Positions 1-8,856 of a stretch of 37,124 nt of DNA are shown piece after piece. Origin of the DNA: Oscillospiraceae bacterium (lineage in GTDB: Bacteria > Bacillota > Clostridia > Oscillospirales > Ruminococcaceae); assembly GCA_022770625.1 (NCBI GenBank), contig JALEHK010000013.1:1-37124 (forward strand), in the 5' to 3' direction. Position numbers and translations under genes: made by a program. Below the pieces are notes generated by a model. It had not been told where the DNA came from. It made no database searches and saw only the letters and a list, made by a program, of their open reading frames with translations. Position 1 is the first letter of the stretch, and each line of letters opens with the position of its first letter.

Positions 1-444
1 CTGACCGGAGATGATCCCGCCTATCGGACAAGCGAATACCCCGAGCTGTCGGATAAGGTCAAAATGGTGGTGGACTGCTTCGGGCCGGCCGACGTTCCGG
101 CGCTTTTTGAAGCGATCAAGCACCGCGCCAAAGAAAATCCCGAGGACGGAAAACTCCTGTACGGGCTTTTCGGAACGGATGAGGAAAAATGGCCGGAGAA
201 GATGGACTCGATGAATCCGGTCGCAAAGATCAAAGACGGCGTCGAATATCCGCCTTTCCTGCTGATCCACGGCGACAAAGATGAACTGGTTCCCTATCTG
301 CAAAGCGTCGATATGGCGGAGCGGCTGTGCGCCGCCGGTGTACATACCGAGCTGATCCAGGTAGAAGGCGCCGAGCACGAGGGCAGCTTCTGGAGCCGGG
401 AGCTTCTTTCAATGATCGCCGACTATATCGGCCGGACTCTGTAA
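1..444 (+). CDS. alpha/beta hydrolase (esterase/lipase-like), C-terminal part
   Basis: This is the last 147 codons of a gene that begins before the window; the frame is open from base 1. The C-terminal half of an alpha/beta-hydrolase fold is visible. The strand and turn FLLIHGDKDELVP carries the usual acid residue of the catalytic triad, and GAEHEGSFW near the end carries the catalytic histidine. The nucleophile serine lies outside the window. The proline-rich cap and the spacing resemble the BD-FAE / Abhydrolase_3 group of soluble carboxylesterases. The substrate cannot be read from this fragment. An intrinsic terminator follows directly, so it is the last gene of its transcript. The fold is fairly sure and the exact family less so. 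Confidence 0.8.
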   Translation: MTGDDPAYRTSEYPELSDKVKMVVDCFGPADVPALFEAIKHRAKENPEDGKLLYGLFGTDEEKWPEKMDSMNPVAKIKDGVEYPPFLLIHGDKDELVPYLQSVDMAERLCAAGVHTELIQVEGAEHEGSFWSRELLSMIADYIGRTL

Positions 445-460
445 AAAAGCAAACGATCAG

Positions 461-499
461 GCGCTTCGGAAAAGAACAATCTTTTCCGAAGCGTTTTTT
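461..499 (+). terminator. intrinsic terminator after the alpha/beta hydrolase
   Basis: A perfect 13 bp stem (462-474 pairs with 481-493, arm CGCTTCGGAAAAG) with a 6 base loop is followed by a run of T. It lies 17 bases after the stop codon of the hydrolase. Confidence 0.9.
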
Positions 500-504
500 G
501 TGTC

Positions 505-570
505 AAACTTTTTGTTCCAAAAACTTTTTTGTTCCCCAAACTTTTTGTTTCAAAAACTTTTTGTTCCACA
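505..570 (+). repeat. four tandem 16-17 bp repeats
   Basis: Four head-to-tail copies of a 16-17 base unit, consensus AAACTTTTTGTTCCAA, start at 505, 521, 538 and 554. Copies differ by one T in the T-tract, a C/T change and the last two or three bases. The array lies between a terminator and the next promoter and has no spacers, so it is a short tandem repeat and not a CRISPR. Confidence 0.85.
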
Positions 571-590
571 AAAACGAAAAAGGCTTTCTA

Positions 591-619
591 TTGCCAAAAT
601 CAGCCGATCGGGCTATAAT
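591..619 (+). promoter_or_regulatory. sigma-A-type promoter of the HAD phosphatase gene
   Basis: A -35 TTGCCA (591-596) and a perfect -10 TATAAT (614-619) are separated by 17 bp. They lie about 50 bases upstream of the start codon at 671. Confidence 0.8.
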
Positions 620-670
620 ACCAATAGACAGACCCTGAGCATCATTTTTATCAAAGAAAGGTCGGAAATC

Positions 671-1513
671 ATGGAAAAAAGCATTATCTTTTTCGACGTG
701 GACGGAACGCTGGTTGTCTGCGAAGCCAAGGAATATATTCCTCAGTCGGCGATCGATGCGATCCATGCCGCACAGAAAAACGGACACCTCTGTTACCTCT
801 GCACCGGAAGAAGCGCCGCTGAAATCTACCCGCATATCACCAACGTCGGTTTTGACGGGATCATCGGCGCAGGCGGAAGCTATGTCCAGATCGGAAACCA
901 GATGCTCTATCACCATACGATCAGCAGCGAATCGCTCCGCGATCTGACGCAGTTTTTTGACGAAAACGGTTTTGATTATTATCTGGAAAGCAACGACGGG
1001 CTTTTTGCCAGCAAAAACCTGGTTCCCCGGCTGGAGCATATCCTTTACGGCGACTGGGAGCATGATCCCGCTGCCGCCGCCAAAAAGGAGAAGGGCAGTG
1101 ATTTTATTGACGCGCTGCGGCCGCTGGACGGAAAAGAGCGCGGATACAATAAGGTCTGTTTTCTTGAACGGGAGGGATTTCCGTGGGAAAAGATCGAGGA
1201 AAAATTTAACGACCGGTTTACGATCATCCGCTGCACCGTCCCCTCTTTCGGCGAAAATTCGGGCGAGCTGACCATTCCCAACTCCAATAAGTCCTACGCG
1301 ATCGATACCCTGATCCGCCACCTCGGGATCGATCAGAAAAACACCTTCGCTTTTGGCGACGGGATGAATGACGCCGAGATGCTGCGTTATGTCGCGCATG
1401 GAATCGCGATGGGAAACGCCAAGGAAGGCTTAAAAGCAATCGCCGATGAGGTGACCGAATCTCAGACGGAGGACGGCATCGCAAACGCCATGAAGCGGCA
1501 CGGACTCTGCTGA
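671..1513 (+). CDS. Cof-type HAD-IIB family phosphatase
   Basis: The 280-residue protein belongs to the haloacid dehalogenase superfamily, subclass IIB (Cof type): soluble phosphatases acting on sugar phosphates, nucleotides or cofactors such as pyridoxal phosphate and FMN. Motif I, FFDVDGTL (nucleophile Asp9, general acid Asp11), is at the N-terminus. Motif II is CTGRS. The motif III lysine lies in NSNKSYAID, and motif IV is FGDGMNDAEML. Length is normal for the family. The open frame extends upstream to about 500, but the start at 671 is preferred: it places motif I at residue 9, follows AAAGAAAGG, and lies downstream of the mapped promoter. Family assignment is secure; the substrate is unknown. 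Confidence 0.92.
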   Translation: MEKSIIFFDVDGTLVVCEAKEYIPQSAIDAIHAAQKNGHLCYLCTGRSAAEIYPHITNVGFDGIIGAGGSYVQIGNQMLYHHTISSESLRDLTQFFDENGFDYYLESNDGLFASKNLVPRLEHILYGDWEHDPAAAAKKEKGSDFIDALRPLDGKERGYNKVCFLEREGFPWEKIEEKFNDRFTIIRCTVPSFGENSGELTIPNSNKSYAIDTLIRHLGIDQKNTFAFGDGMNDAEMLRYVAHGIAMGNAKEGLKAIADEVTESQTEDGIANAMKRHGLC

Positions 1514-1550
1514 AACACTCCAACACACAGATCAAAGGAAGCTGCAAAAA

Positions 1551-2045
1551 ATGTCAAAGAAAAACGAAAAAATCGAGAAAACGAACGTCTGCCGCCTGCT
1601 TGACCGGGCAAAAATCCCTTATGAAACGCACACCTACCCGCATGAGGACGGAGCGGTTGACGGCGCGACTGTCGCGCAGATCTTAAACCAGCCGCCCGAA
1701 AAGGTGTTCAAAACTCTCGTGACAAGAGGCGCGAAAAAAGGAAGCTACTATGTTTTTGATATTCCGGTCGAAGCGGAACTCGACCTCAAGGCGGCCGCAC
1801 GCGCCGCCGGGGAAAAGTCGGTCGAGATGCTCCACGTAGCCGAGCTTTTGCCGCTCACCGGATACGTCCGGGGCGGATGCTCGCCGGTCGGAATGAAGAA
1901 GCAGTTCCCGACCTTTATCGACGCTTCGGCGCAAAGTCAGCCGACGATCATGATCAGCGCCGGAAAGATCGGTATGCAGGTCGAACTCGATCCGAAGGCG
2001 CTCTGTACACTCATCGGCGCGAAGTTCGCGGAAATTACCGTTTGA
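1551..2045 (+). CDS. ybaK: YbaK/EbsC-family Cys-tRNA(Pro)/(Cys) deacylase
   Basis: The 164-residue protein has the YbaK/aminoacyl-tRNA editing fold. It should hydrolyse cysteine wrongly attached to tRNA-Pro in trans, a cytoplasmic proofreading step. Visible family marks are the region KVFKTLV with the conserved lysine (about residue 55), the glycine-rich stretch GYVRGGCSPVGMKK and the closing ISAGKIGMQVELDP. It starts 37 bases after the HAD gene behind AAAGGAAG and has no promoter of its own, so the two are probably co-transcribed. The family is clear. Which mischarged tRNA it prefers is inferred from family knowledge. Confidence 0.9.
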   Translation: MSKKNEKIEKTNVCRLLDRAKIPYETHTYPHEDGAVDGATVAQILNQPPEKVFKTLVTRGAKKGSYYVFDIPVEAELDLKAAARAAGEKSVEMLHVAELLPLTGYVRGGCSPVGMKKQFPTFIDASAQSQPTIMISAGKIGMQVELDPKALCTLIGAKFAEITV

Positions 2046-2060
2046 AAAACTAAAAGTTTA

Positions 2061-2291
2061 GGGTTAAGCCCTTTTTAAAGGGCTTGTGGGTTTCAAAAGG
2101 GCAAAGCCCTTTGTTTGCACACGAAACCGATGCGGAAACTTTTTCACAACTTCCAAAGCGTTCCTGTCTCAATCGTCTTGCGCAGCAAGACTCAAAAAAT
2201 AATCAAAAAACAAGAGATGCCTGCCATTCCATTTTCATGGAATAGCAGGCTTTTTTCAGAGGGGCGCTCTCTCTTGCAGAGCGCACTGCGT
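2061..2291 (+). repeat. dispersed multi-hairpin intergenic repeat, copy 1
   Basis: This stretch matches the reverse complement of 35128-35346 over nearly its whole length, with conserved blocks and a variable part. Shared blocks include a hairpin of AAGCCCTT/AAGGGCTT, a common GGTTTCAAAAGG, a perfect stem-loop GTCTTGCGCAGCAAGAC (2175-2191) and a hairpin with arms GCGCTCT/AGAGCGC (2264-2284) next to TTCAGAGGGG. Between the last two blocks this copy carries a terminator hairpin that the other copy lacks. It is non-coding; whether it is a mobile non-autonomous element, a processed RNA or a structured 3' end cannot be decided here. Confidence 0.75.
2219..2256 (+). terminator. intrinsic terminator inside repeat copy 1
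   Basis: A 13 bp stem with one mismatch (2219-2231 with 2238-2250) and a 6 base loop is followed by six T. It most likely ends the HAD-ybaK transcript. Confidence 0.85.
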
Positions 2292-2401
2292 ATGTTTTTC
2301 CTTTGCGCACAAAAAAATGAGCAGGATTTTGTGCAATCATACAAAATCGAATATTTGTTCGACCTTTTTCGTGAAACCTCTGGCATCTTTCGCTTTTTTC
2401 T

Positions 2402-2409
2402 GCTATACT
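2402..2409 (+). promoter_or_regulatory. extended -10 promoter of cca
   Basis: TGCTATACT gives a -10 TATACT at 2404-2409 preceded by the TGn extension. The -35 region 17 bp upstream (TGGCAT) is poor, as is usual for extended -10 promoters. The cca start codon is 25 bases downstream. Confidence 0.6.
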
Positions 2410-2433
2410 TAAAAGTAGAGGGGGGAGTAGGCC

Positions 2434-3810
2434 ATGCAGTTTTCGATGATCGATTGGCCGCCGTATGTTCTGACGGCAATACATATGCTCGCGGCGGCGG
2501 GATTTGACTGCTGGGCGGTCGGCGGATGTGTGCGAGATCTGGCGCTTGGAAAAGTCCCGCACGACTGGGATCTAACGACCGACGCGCTCCCCGATCAGAC
2601 AGCCAAGGTCTTTTCCGCCTTCCGTCAGGTGCACGCCGGCATCAGGCACGGAACGGTCGGCGTTTTGATCGACGGGAAGATGCTCGAGATCACCACCTAT
2701 CGGATCGACGGAGATTACCGCGACGTCCGCCACCCGGAAAGCGTCGCGTTCACCCGTTCCCTTTCGGAAGACCTCGCCCGCCGGGATTTTACCGTAAACG
2801 CCATAGCGCTCCATCCGGAGACAGAGCTTTTTGACCCGTTTCACGGGATGGACGACCTGCAAAAGGGAATTCTCCGGGCGGTCGGGGAACCGGAAAAGCG
2901 AATGAAGGAGGACGCGCTGCGGATCCTCCGGGGACTTCGTTTTCTCGCACGGTTCGGCTTTTCGCCCGACCCCGATACCGACAAGGCCATGCGGGAATGC
3001 AAAGAGGAGCTGCGCAATATCAGCGCGGAGCGGATTTTTACCGAACTGGACGGAATGCTCGTTGGAAAAGAAGTTCGGGAGGTGCTCGAAAAATATCCCG
3101 ACATCCTCTCGGTCGTCATCCCGGAGATCGCCCCCTGTGTCGGATTTTTGCAGCATACCCCCTATCATATCTACGACGTCTGGGGGCATATCGCCGCTTC
3201 GGTCGAAGCAATCGCGCCCGAGCCGGTGCTCCGGTGGACGATGCTGCTGCACGATATTGGCAAGCCCGAACGTTTCCGTCTGGATGAAAAGGGCGTCGGT
3301 CATTTCAAGGGACACGCTCTTACCTCCGCCGATAAGGCCGAGACGATCTTAACCCGACTCCGCTGCCCCGGGGCGATGAAAAAGAAGATTGTCGCCCTGA
3401 TCCGATGGCACGACACGACCATCCCGCCTGAAAAGCCGGTCATCCGCCGCTGGCTCTCCGAATTGGGGATCGATACGATGCGGTGTCTCATACAGGTTCG
3501 GCAGGCGGACAACCTCGCGAAAAACCGCGCGCTCTCGGCTCGCCGTCTTGAACAGGCGGAGCAGCTGTCGGTGCTCATCGAAGAGGTCGTTTCGGAAAAT
3601 CCCTGTCTCAGTCTGGGCCAACTCGCGGTCAAAGGCTCCGAACTCGGTCTGCCGCCCGGGCCGGAGATCGGAAACATCCTCCGCTCTCTTTTGGACGAGG
3701 TGATCGACGGGACGCTTCCGAATGAGAAGGAAACGCTGATTGCCGAAGCGGAGCGACTGCACAAAAAAATCACGAATCCTTATGAATTTGATCGAAAAAC
3801 CGATGTATAA
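2434..3810 (+). CDS. cca: CCA tRNA nucleotidyltransferase
   Basis: The 458-residue enzyme adds or repairs the 3'-terminal CCA of tRNAs from CTP and ATP. The class II nucleotidyltransferase head is clear: AVGGCVRD (about residues 28-35), the metal-binding HDWDLTTDA, and RRDFTVNA, followed by the RNA-binding arm region with EDALRILRGLRF. A C-terminal HD domain is marked by MLLHDIGKP (about residue 270) and a later IRWHDTTIP; this form is common in Bacillota. The start at 2434 follows a purine-rich GAGGGGGGAG. A second ATG four codons in is possible. The tRNA-Arg gene in this window already encodes its CCA, so the enzyme may serve mainly in repair for that tRNA. Confidence 0.95.
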   Translation: MQFSMIDWPPYVLTAIHMLAAAGFDCWAVGGCVRDLALGKVPHDWDLTTDALPDQTAKVFSAFRQVHAGIRHGTVGVLIDGKMLEITTYRIDGDYRDVRHPESVAFTRSLSEDLARRDFTVNAIALHPETELFDPFHGMDDLQKGILRAVGEPEKRMKEDALRILRGLRFLARFGFSPDPDTDKAMRECKEELRNISAERIFTELDGMLVGKEVREVLEKYPDILSVVIPEIAPCVGFLQHTPYHIYDVWGHIAASVEAIAPEPVLRWTMLLHDIGKPERFRLDEKGVGHFKGHALTSADKAETILTRLRCPGAMKKKIVALIRWHDTTIPPEKPVIRRWLSELGIDTMRCLIQVRQADNLAKNRALSARRLEQAEQLSVLIEEVVSENPCLSLGQLAVKGSELGLPPGPEIGNILRSLLDEVIDGTLPNEKETLIAEAERLHKKITNPYEFDRKTDV

Positions 3811-3838
3811 TAAACAGGAAGAAAGGAAGTGAGCGCTT

Positions 3839-4645
3839 ATGCCGGCTGCATACGCGCATTATGCGTTCGGAAACCGGGTTTTGCCCCTTCTTCCCGAACG
3901 CCTGAAGGTGATGATCGAGGGGGATGAGCACTGCCACGCTCTGTATAATCTCGGTGTACAAGGCCCCGATTTCTTTTATTTTTACAGGCTTTGGCTGCCG
4001 TTTAATCCGGTGATCTCGATCGGGATCCAGATGCATCACGCCCCGGCGGAACCGTTTTTCCTCTCTGCACGGGAAGAACTGAAAAAGGACATGGATCCGG
4101 CGCTTTACTCCTATATCTGCGGACTGATCACTCATTTTGCCCTCGACAGCAGCTGCCATCCCTATATTCTCGAACGGATGAAGCGCTCCGGCGCGACCCA
4201 TCATGAGATCGAGAGCGAATTTGATCGGATGCTGATGGTTCAGGACGCGAAAAACCCCTTTACCTTAAACCCGACCGACTACTGTGATTCGTCGATTGAA
4301 GCGGCGAAAACCGCCGCCCGGCTTTTCCCGCAGGTCACGCCGCAGCAGATTCGGGAAGCGATCCGGGCGATGAAGCTGGCGCGCGGGATTTTAAGAAGCA
4401 ACTGGCTTCCCAAGCGGGTGGTACTCTATAATCTGACCCGGCTTTTCCAGGTCAAAGGGATGATGCTGACCGAATCGGTTCGGCCAAACTGCCTGATGAG
4501 CAACCAGGAGCTGTACGCGATCATGGAAAAATGCGAGCCGGTCGCGGCCAGGCTGATCAAAAACTTTGATGAGACGCTTTGCTCCGGAGCGCCCCTCTCC
4601 AAACGGTTCAAGCGCAACTACGAAACCAGACAGCGATATAAATAA
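3839..4645 (+). CDS. zinc-dependent phospholipase C-like protein
   Basis: The 268-residue protein resembles the zinc-dependent phospholipase C / S1-P1 nuclease fold (PF00882). Histidine-rich helices are visible: AHYAFG at the N-terminus, GVQGPDFFYF (about 40-50), a HH pair at about residue 62, GLITHFALDSSCHPYI (about 95-110) and HHEIESEFD; these are the positions used for a tri-zinc site. No signal peptide is seen, unlike the secreted toxins, so this is the cytoplasmic or uncharacterised branch. It starts 28 bases after cca behind GAAAGGAAGTGA and is probably co-transcribed with it. Real activity on phospholipids is not established by the sequence. Confidence 0.85.
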   Translation: MPAAYAHYAFGNRVLPLLPERLKVMIEGDEHCHALYNLGVQGPDFFYFYRLWLPFNPVISIGIQMHHAPAEPFFLSAREELKKDMDPALYSYICGLITHFALDSSCHPYILERMKRSGATHHEIESEFDRMLMVQDAKNPFTLNPTDYCDSSIEAAKTAARLFPQVTPQQIREAIRAMKLARGILRSNWLPKRVVLYNLTRLFQVKGMMLTESVRPNCLMSNQELYAIMEKCEPVAARLIKNFDETLCSGAPLSKRFKRNYETRQRYK

Positions 4646-4656
4646 TGCCTACGGAT

Positions 4657-4697
4657 AAAAAAATACCCATCTGCGCAAAAGCAGAAGGGTATTTTTC
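4657..4697. terminator. bidirectional terminator between converging genes
   Basis: A stem of AAATACCC-ATCTGC with GCAGAAGGGTATTT (roughly 4659-4673 with 4681-4696) is flanked by A on the left and T on the right, so it can end transcription from both sides. It sits 12 bases after the phospholipase-like gene and 11 bases past the end of the CocE-like gene. Confidence 0.85.
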
Positions 4698-4707
4698 GTC
4701 CACGGGG

Positions 4708-6396
4708 TTATTTTACGATCGGAAGGATCAGCGCCGACGGGTATTTTTCGCCGGTATAGATCGTCTGGCGGGCAACGGCGGTCTTTTCATGGAGCGACCA
4801 CGCGCCTTCCTTATTCGGATGAACGGCGTACTGCGGGAAATCGGACGAACTGACGTCCACGCGCAGGCGGGAGCCGGCTTTTACAAGCCACGAGATCTCC
4901 CAGCAGTCGATGTCCGCTTCGACAATTTCGCCCGGCGTATAGCTCTGGCGATGCTGACTGTGGCCGCGGTAGGCCAGAGTCGTGATGCTCCCACGGATGT
5001 TGTAGGCGCTTCCGTCCGGGAACACTTCCATGATCTTGGCGGAAAAGGCGGTGTCAGGCGCATCGGAGGAAACGTAGAGACGAACCTTGATGCTTCCGCC
5101 GATCTCAGTGTCCTCGGTAAAGACCGGGGAAAGGAAGGAAACGACGTCTCCGCGCCAGCTGCACGGAGGCTGACGAAGCGAACCGACATAGGCGCGGGAG
5201 GTAAAGAGCGATTCGGCTCCATAGGACATGACCGGATCTTCGGGATCGTAATCATAGGATACGGAAGCATCCCCGCCATTTTCCGGCAGAAGCGCATAGG
5301 CGTCCTCTTTTTTGCTTCCGGAAACGTCGAGATAGAAGGTCTTTTCCTCCGAGACGGGAACCGGGAACCGATCCCAGCTCTCCCACTCGTCCTTTCCGCA
5401 GACGTAGGTTCTTACCTCAGGCGCGGGCGACTGCTTATCCATCAAGATCCGCTTGAACCAGACCATCGGCGACTCGATCGAATCGTCCTTCAGGTTATCA
5501 AACTTCTGCCCCGTCAGCGCACAGCCGTACATATGGTTCCACGGTCCGAGCTGAAGGGTGGTATGGGCGCGGGATTCTTCGGAAAGATAGCTGTAGGTGG
5601 CGATCGCGCTTCCGAGATGATGGTCATACCAGCCGTCGCGGATAAAGACCGGGATCTTCATCTCAGAGGGGGTCTCCTTGAGCTTCTGCCAGAGACCCTG
5701 CGACCAGTATTCGCAGTCGCGGTCGGTGTTGGTGATCCAGTCGCGGTACCACGGGAGCTTGACGCCCCAGAGGGCTTCATCGACCCCGACCTGCGGGCGG
5801 TAGCGGCAGGACTCCATATAATCGGCGTTGACCGGCACACCGGCGTTGCCCATCGCCCATCCGGTCAGGATGTCCTGACGGAAAAGGCCGTCCTGATAAG
5901 CGGAAACGTGGCGGTCGCAGCCATAAACGCCGAGATACATCGTCTTGCACTTATCCGGAACGGCGTCCGCCATGCACCAACCGGTGTACGCCAGATACGA
6001 GTCGCCCCAATAGCCGATGCTCTCGACCTCGGGATCATTCTGGAGCCAGCGCATCGCCGCAAGACCGTCGGCGCGGTCATAGATGTTCGGCTCCCATTTC
6101 CCTTCCGATCCGCCGGTTCCGCGGCACCACTGGAGCATAACGCCGAAGCCGCGGCGGCAGATCTCCTCAGCCTTGATGACGAGAATGGGTTCCTGATTCG
6201 GGTAGCAGCTGCGCAGAAGAATCAGCGGGTAGGGATTCTTCCCCGCCGGTTTCCAGAACATCGTCCGAAGCTTTACGCCGTCATCCATCTCCATCATGAA
6301 CTCGCCCGATTCGGCGATTTCAGTGACCACGGGAACCGAACAGGCGGCAAACTGATTCCGGGTCATTTCCGCGTAGAGCTTCATCATTTCATCCAT
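4708..6396 (-). CDS. CocE/NonD family alpha/beta hydrolase (X-Pro dipeptidyl-peptidase S15-like)
   Basis: The 562-residue hydrolase belongs to the CocE/NonD group, which cleaves esters or amides. The N-terminal alpha/beta-hydrolase domain has the conserved WCRGTGGSEGKW (about 90-101), the nucleophile elbow IGYWGDSYLAY (Ser133), the acid in GWYDHH (Asp258) and the histidine in LGPWNHMYG (His288). Spacing is close to that of cocaine esterase. The C-terminal third is the beta-sandwich domain of the family (from about 330). No signal peptide is seen, so it should be cytoplasmic. It starts 12 bases past the thiolase stop behind GGAGG and is the last gene of the CoA module, which suggests it frees an acid from an ester or amide feedstock. 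The substrate is unknown. Confidence 0.9.
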   Translation of the reverse strand: MDEMMKLYAEMTRNQFAACSVPVVTEIAESGEFMMEMDDGVKLRTMFWKPAGKNPYPLILLRSCYPNQEPILVIKAEEICRRGFGVMLQWCRGTGGSEGKWEPNIYDRADGLAAMRWLQNDPEVESIGYWGDSYLAYTGWCMADAVPDKCKTMYLGVYGCDRHVSAYQDGLFRQDILTGWAMGNAGVPVNADYMESCRYRPQVGVDEALWGVKLPWYRDWITNTDRDCEYWSQGLWQKLKETPSEMKIPVFIRDGWYDHHLGSAIATYSYLSEESRAHTTLQLGPWNHMYGCALTGQKFDNLKDDSIESPMVWFKRILMDKQSPAPEVRTYVCGKDEWESWDRFPVPVSEEKTFYLDVSGSKKEDAYALLPENGGDASVSYDYDPEDPVMSYGAESLFTSRAYVGSLRQPPCSWRGDVVSFLSPVFTEDTEIGGSIKVRLYVSSDAPDTAFSAKIMEVFPDGSAYNIRGSITTLAYRGHSQHRQSYTPGEIVEADIDCWEISWLVKAGSRLRVDVSSSDFPQYAVHPNKEGAWSLHEKTAVARQTIYTGEKYPSALILPIVK

Positions 6397-6408
6397 AAGT
6401 AAGCCTCC

Positions 6409-7596
6409 TTACTCTTTCGGCGCTTCCACCAGAGCTGCAACGCCCATGCCGCCGCCGACGCAGAGGGTCGCGAGACCTTTTCCGCCGCCCCGTTTTTTCA
6501 GTTCGTGCAGGAGGGTAACAAGGATCCGGCAGCCGGATGCGCCGACCGGGTGACCGATCGCGATTGCGCCGCCATTGACGTTGACCTTTTCCATCTGGGT
6601 ATCCCAACCGGCAATCCGTGCGCTCGCGATCGACTGGGAAGCAAAGGCCTCGTTGGCTTCGATCAGGGTCAGGTCATCGACCGTGACGCCCGCTTTTTCC
6701 ATCAGCTTTTTCGCGGCGACACCGGCGCCCAGACCCATGACCGACGGTTCGACACCGGCACTCATACCGCAAAGCCATTTCGCCATCGGTTTCAGCCCCA
6801 GTTCTTTCGCCTTTTCTTCGCTCATCAGTACGACTGCCGCCGCACCGTCATTGATGCCGGAAGCGTTGGCCGCGGTAACCGTTCCGTCCGGGATAAAGGC
6901 GGGGCGGAGCTTGGCAATCGACTCAGGCGTTACACCGTCGCGGGGAAGTTCATCGGCATCAAAGACGACCTCGGTCTTTTTCTGCTTGACCGTAACGGGA
7001 ACGATCTCATCAGCGAAACGTCCGGACTTGCGGGCGGCTTCGCATTTCTGCTGGCTTACCGCGGCGAAAGCGTCCTGCTCTTCGCGGGTGATGCCGTATT
7101 CCTTCGCGATATTTTCAGCGGTCACGCCCATATGAATATCGTAAAAAGCGTCCCAGAGCGCGTCATGCACCATCGTATCCACCAGTTTCCCGTCGTTCAT
7201 CCGGTAGCCGAAACGGGCGGCGGGCAGTGCATAAGGGGCGGCGGACATATTTTCCATACCGCCGGCGACAACGATCTCCGCTTCCCCGCTCATGATGAGC
7301 GAGGCGGCAAGGTTGACCGACTTTAAGCCGGAGCCGCAGACGTTATTGACGGTAAAGGCGGGAACCTCTTTCGGAACGCCGGCGTGAATAGAAGCCTGAC
7401 GGGCAACGTTCTGACCGAGACCGGCCTGCAAAACACAGCCCATAATGACCTCATCGACCGCTTCGGGCGAAACGCCTGCACGGGAGAGAGCTTCTTTAAT
7501 CACGATCGAGCCGAGCTTTTCCGCCGGGACGGTGCTGAGCGTTCCGCCGAATTTTCCGACAGCCGTGCGGACAGCCGATACAATGACGACACCCAT
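6409..7596 (-). CDS. thiolase (acetyl-CoA C-acetyltransferase family)
   Basis: The 395-residue thiolase II-type enzyme carries all catalytic marks: Cys87 in NNVCGSG, the histidine in GHPVGASG (His349) and Cys379 in CVGGGMG. It joins two acetyl-CoA or cleaves a 3-ketoacyl-CoA with CoA. Its start codon overlaps the stop of the CoA-transferase gene by one base (TGATG), so the two are translationally coupled. The position behind a CoA-transferase and next to an AtuA-type protein, without crotonase or 3-hydroxybutyryl-CoA dehydrogenase neighbours, points to a degradative role more than to butyrate synthesis. That last point is inference. Confidence 0.93.
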   Translation of the reverse strand: MGVVIVSAVRTAVGKFGGTLSTVPAEKLGSIVIKEALSRAGVSPEAVDEVIMGCVLQAGLGQNVARQASIHAGVPKEVPAFTVNNVCGSGLKSVNLAASLIMSGEAEIVVAGGMENMSAAPYALPAARFGYRMNDGKLVDTMVHDALWDAFYDIHMGVTAENIAKEYGITREEQDAFAAVSQQKCEAARKSGRFADEIVPVTVKQKKTEVVFDADELPRDGVTPESIAKLRPAFIPDGTVTAANASGINDGAAAVVLMSEEKAKELGLKPMAKWLCGMSAGVEPSVMGLGAGVAAKKLMEKAGVTVDDLTLIEANEAFASQSIASARIAGWDTQMEKVNVNGGAIAIGHPVGASGCRILVTLLHELKKRGGGKGLATLCVGGGMGVAALVEAPKE

Positions 7597-8795
7597 CAGA
7601 ATACCCCTTTCTCTTTCAGCGCGGCAAGCTCTTCATCCGAGTAACCGAGCGAATGGAAGATCTCTTCGTTATGCTGGCCGAGGGTCGGAGACGGGAAGCG
7701 GATGCCGACCTTGGTGTCCGAGAGCTTGACGGGATTGCCGTTTAAGATAACGTCGCCCATGACCGGGTGATCGACATGAACAAACATCTCGCGGTCGTCG
7801 CGGATATGCGGGTCTTCCATGATGTCCGAGACGTTGTAGATCGGGCCTGCGGGGATGCCGGCGGCAAGGATCATATCGACGCATTCGGAGACGGTGTGCT
7901 TCTTGGCGAAGGTCTCTTCGATGATCGCTTTCAGCTCGAGGTTATTGGCGACGCGGTTTACGTTACAGTCAAAGCGGGGATCGGTGACCAGCTCGGGCAT
8001 ATGAAGGATGTTGTCGCAGAACTGTTTATACAGCTTATCGTTTCCGCAGCCGATTACGAACCAGCCGTCCGACGCCTCATAGGAATCGTAGGGGGCAATC
8101 GAAGCGTAGGCGTTGCCCATACGCTTGGGATTTTCGTGGCTGACTTCATAGCGCTGATAGGCGTTTTCAAGCGAGGCAACAACCGAGTCGATCAGCGAGA
8201 CATCGACTCTCTGGCCTTCGCCGGTCGTATGACGGGCTTCGATCGCCGCAAGGATGCCGATGACGAGGTTCATGCCGCCCAGAACGTCGCCGATTGCCGA
8301 ACCGACGCGGGTGGGGCCGTTTCCGGGATGGCCGGTGACCGACATCAGGCCGCCCATCGCCTGGGAGATGATATCGTAACCGGGGCGCTTGGAGTAGCGG
8401 CCGTAGCTTCCGAAGCCAGAGACGGCGGCGTAGATGATGCGGGGATTGATTGTTTTCAGCTCATCATACCCCAGCCCCAGCTTATCCATAACGCCGGGGC
8501 GGTAGTTTTCAAGGACAACGTCGGATTCCTTTACGAGCTTGCGGAAGATCTCTTTTCCTTCCTCACTCTTGAGGTTTAAGGTGATGCCGCGTTTATTTCG
8601 GTTTAAGTTTCCGTAGTAAAGGCTCTCGCCGTTGACGTAGGGGCCGTAGGCGCGGGCGTCATCGCCGCGTCCGGGAAGCTCGATCTTAATAACGTCGGCG
8701 CCGAGGTCGGCCAGCATCGCACCGCAGTAAGGGCCTGCGATGACGCGGGTCAGGTCGAGAATACGGATATTTTCAAGGGCTAAATGCTCAGACAT
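7596..8795 (-). CDS. CaiB/BaiF family (class III) CoA-transferase
   Basis: The 399-residue protein is a family III CoA-transferase, which moves CoA between carboxylic acids through a protein-bound aspartyl anhydride. The N-terminal motif [27 protein letters not shown] and the following NLNRNKRG are typical. The catalytic aspartate is Asp170 in SAIGDVLGG, which matches Asp169 of formyl-CoA transferase. It follows the AtuA pair after a 110 bp gap that holds a terminator-like hairpin; its start lies behind AAAGGAG. It probably activates the module's acid substrate to its CoA thioester. Which acid and which CoA donor cannot be told. Confidence 0.93.
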   Translation of the reverse strand: MSEHLALENIRILDLTRVIAGPYCGAMLADLGADVIKIELPGRGDDARAYGPYVNGESLYYGNLNRNKRGITLNLKSEEGKEIFRKLVKESDVVLENYRPGVMDKLGLGYDELKTINPRIIYAAVSGFGSYGRYSKRPGYDIISQAMGGLMSVTGHPGNGPTRVGSAIGDVLGGMNLVIGILAAIEARHTTGEGQRVDVSLIDSVVASLENAYQRYEVSHENPKRMGNAYASIAPYDSYEASDGWFVIGCGNDKLYKQFCDNILHMPELVTDPRFDCNVNRVANNLELKAIIEETFAKKHTVSECVDMILAAGIPAGPIYNVSDIMEDPHIRDDREMFVHVDHPVMGDVILNGNPVKLSDTKVGIRFPSPTLGQHNEEIFHSLGYSDEELAALKEKGVF

Positions 8796-8856
8796 GGTCA
8801 GTGTGCTCCTTTCGGGGAGAGGTTGTAAAAAATAGATTCAGAAAACTGTAAAAAGA

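Larger units (their letters stand above)
2046..2433. other. 388 bp intergenic region between ybaK and cca
   Basis: No convincing gene is present. Short open frames on both strands here overlap hairpins and lack family features. The stretch holds one copy of a dispersed multi-hairpin repeat (2061-2291), a strong intrinsic terminator inside it (2219-2256), and the cca promoter near its right end. Confidence 0.7.

Noticed and set aside
505-570. CRISPR array
   Set aside because: The four units are directly adjacent with no spacers, and no cas genes are in the window.
2115-2507. 130-codon open frame on + overlapping the start of cca
   Set aside because: It runs through the repeat element, a terminator and the cca promoter; the composition is not gene-like.
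4645-6402. 585-codon open frame on + opposite the CocE/NonD gene
   Set aside because: The - frame has a full catalytic triad and a ribosome site. The + frame is a shadow caused by high GC at third codon positions and has no family features.
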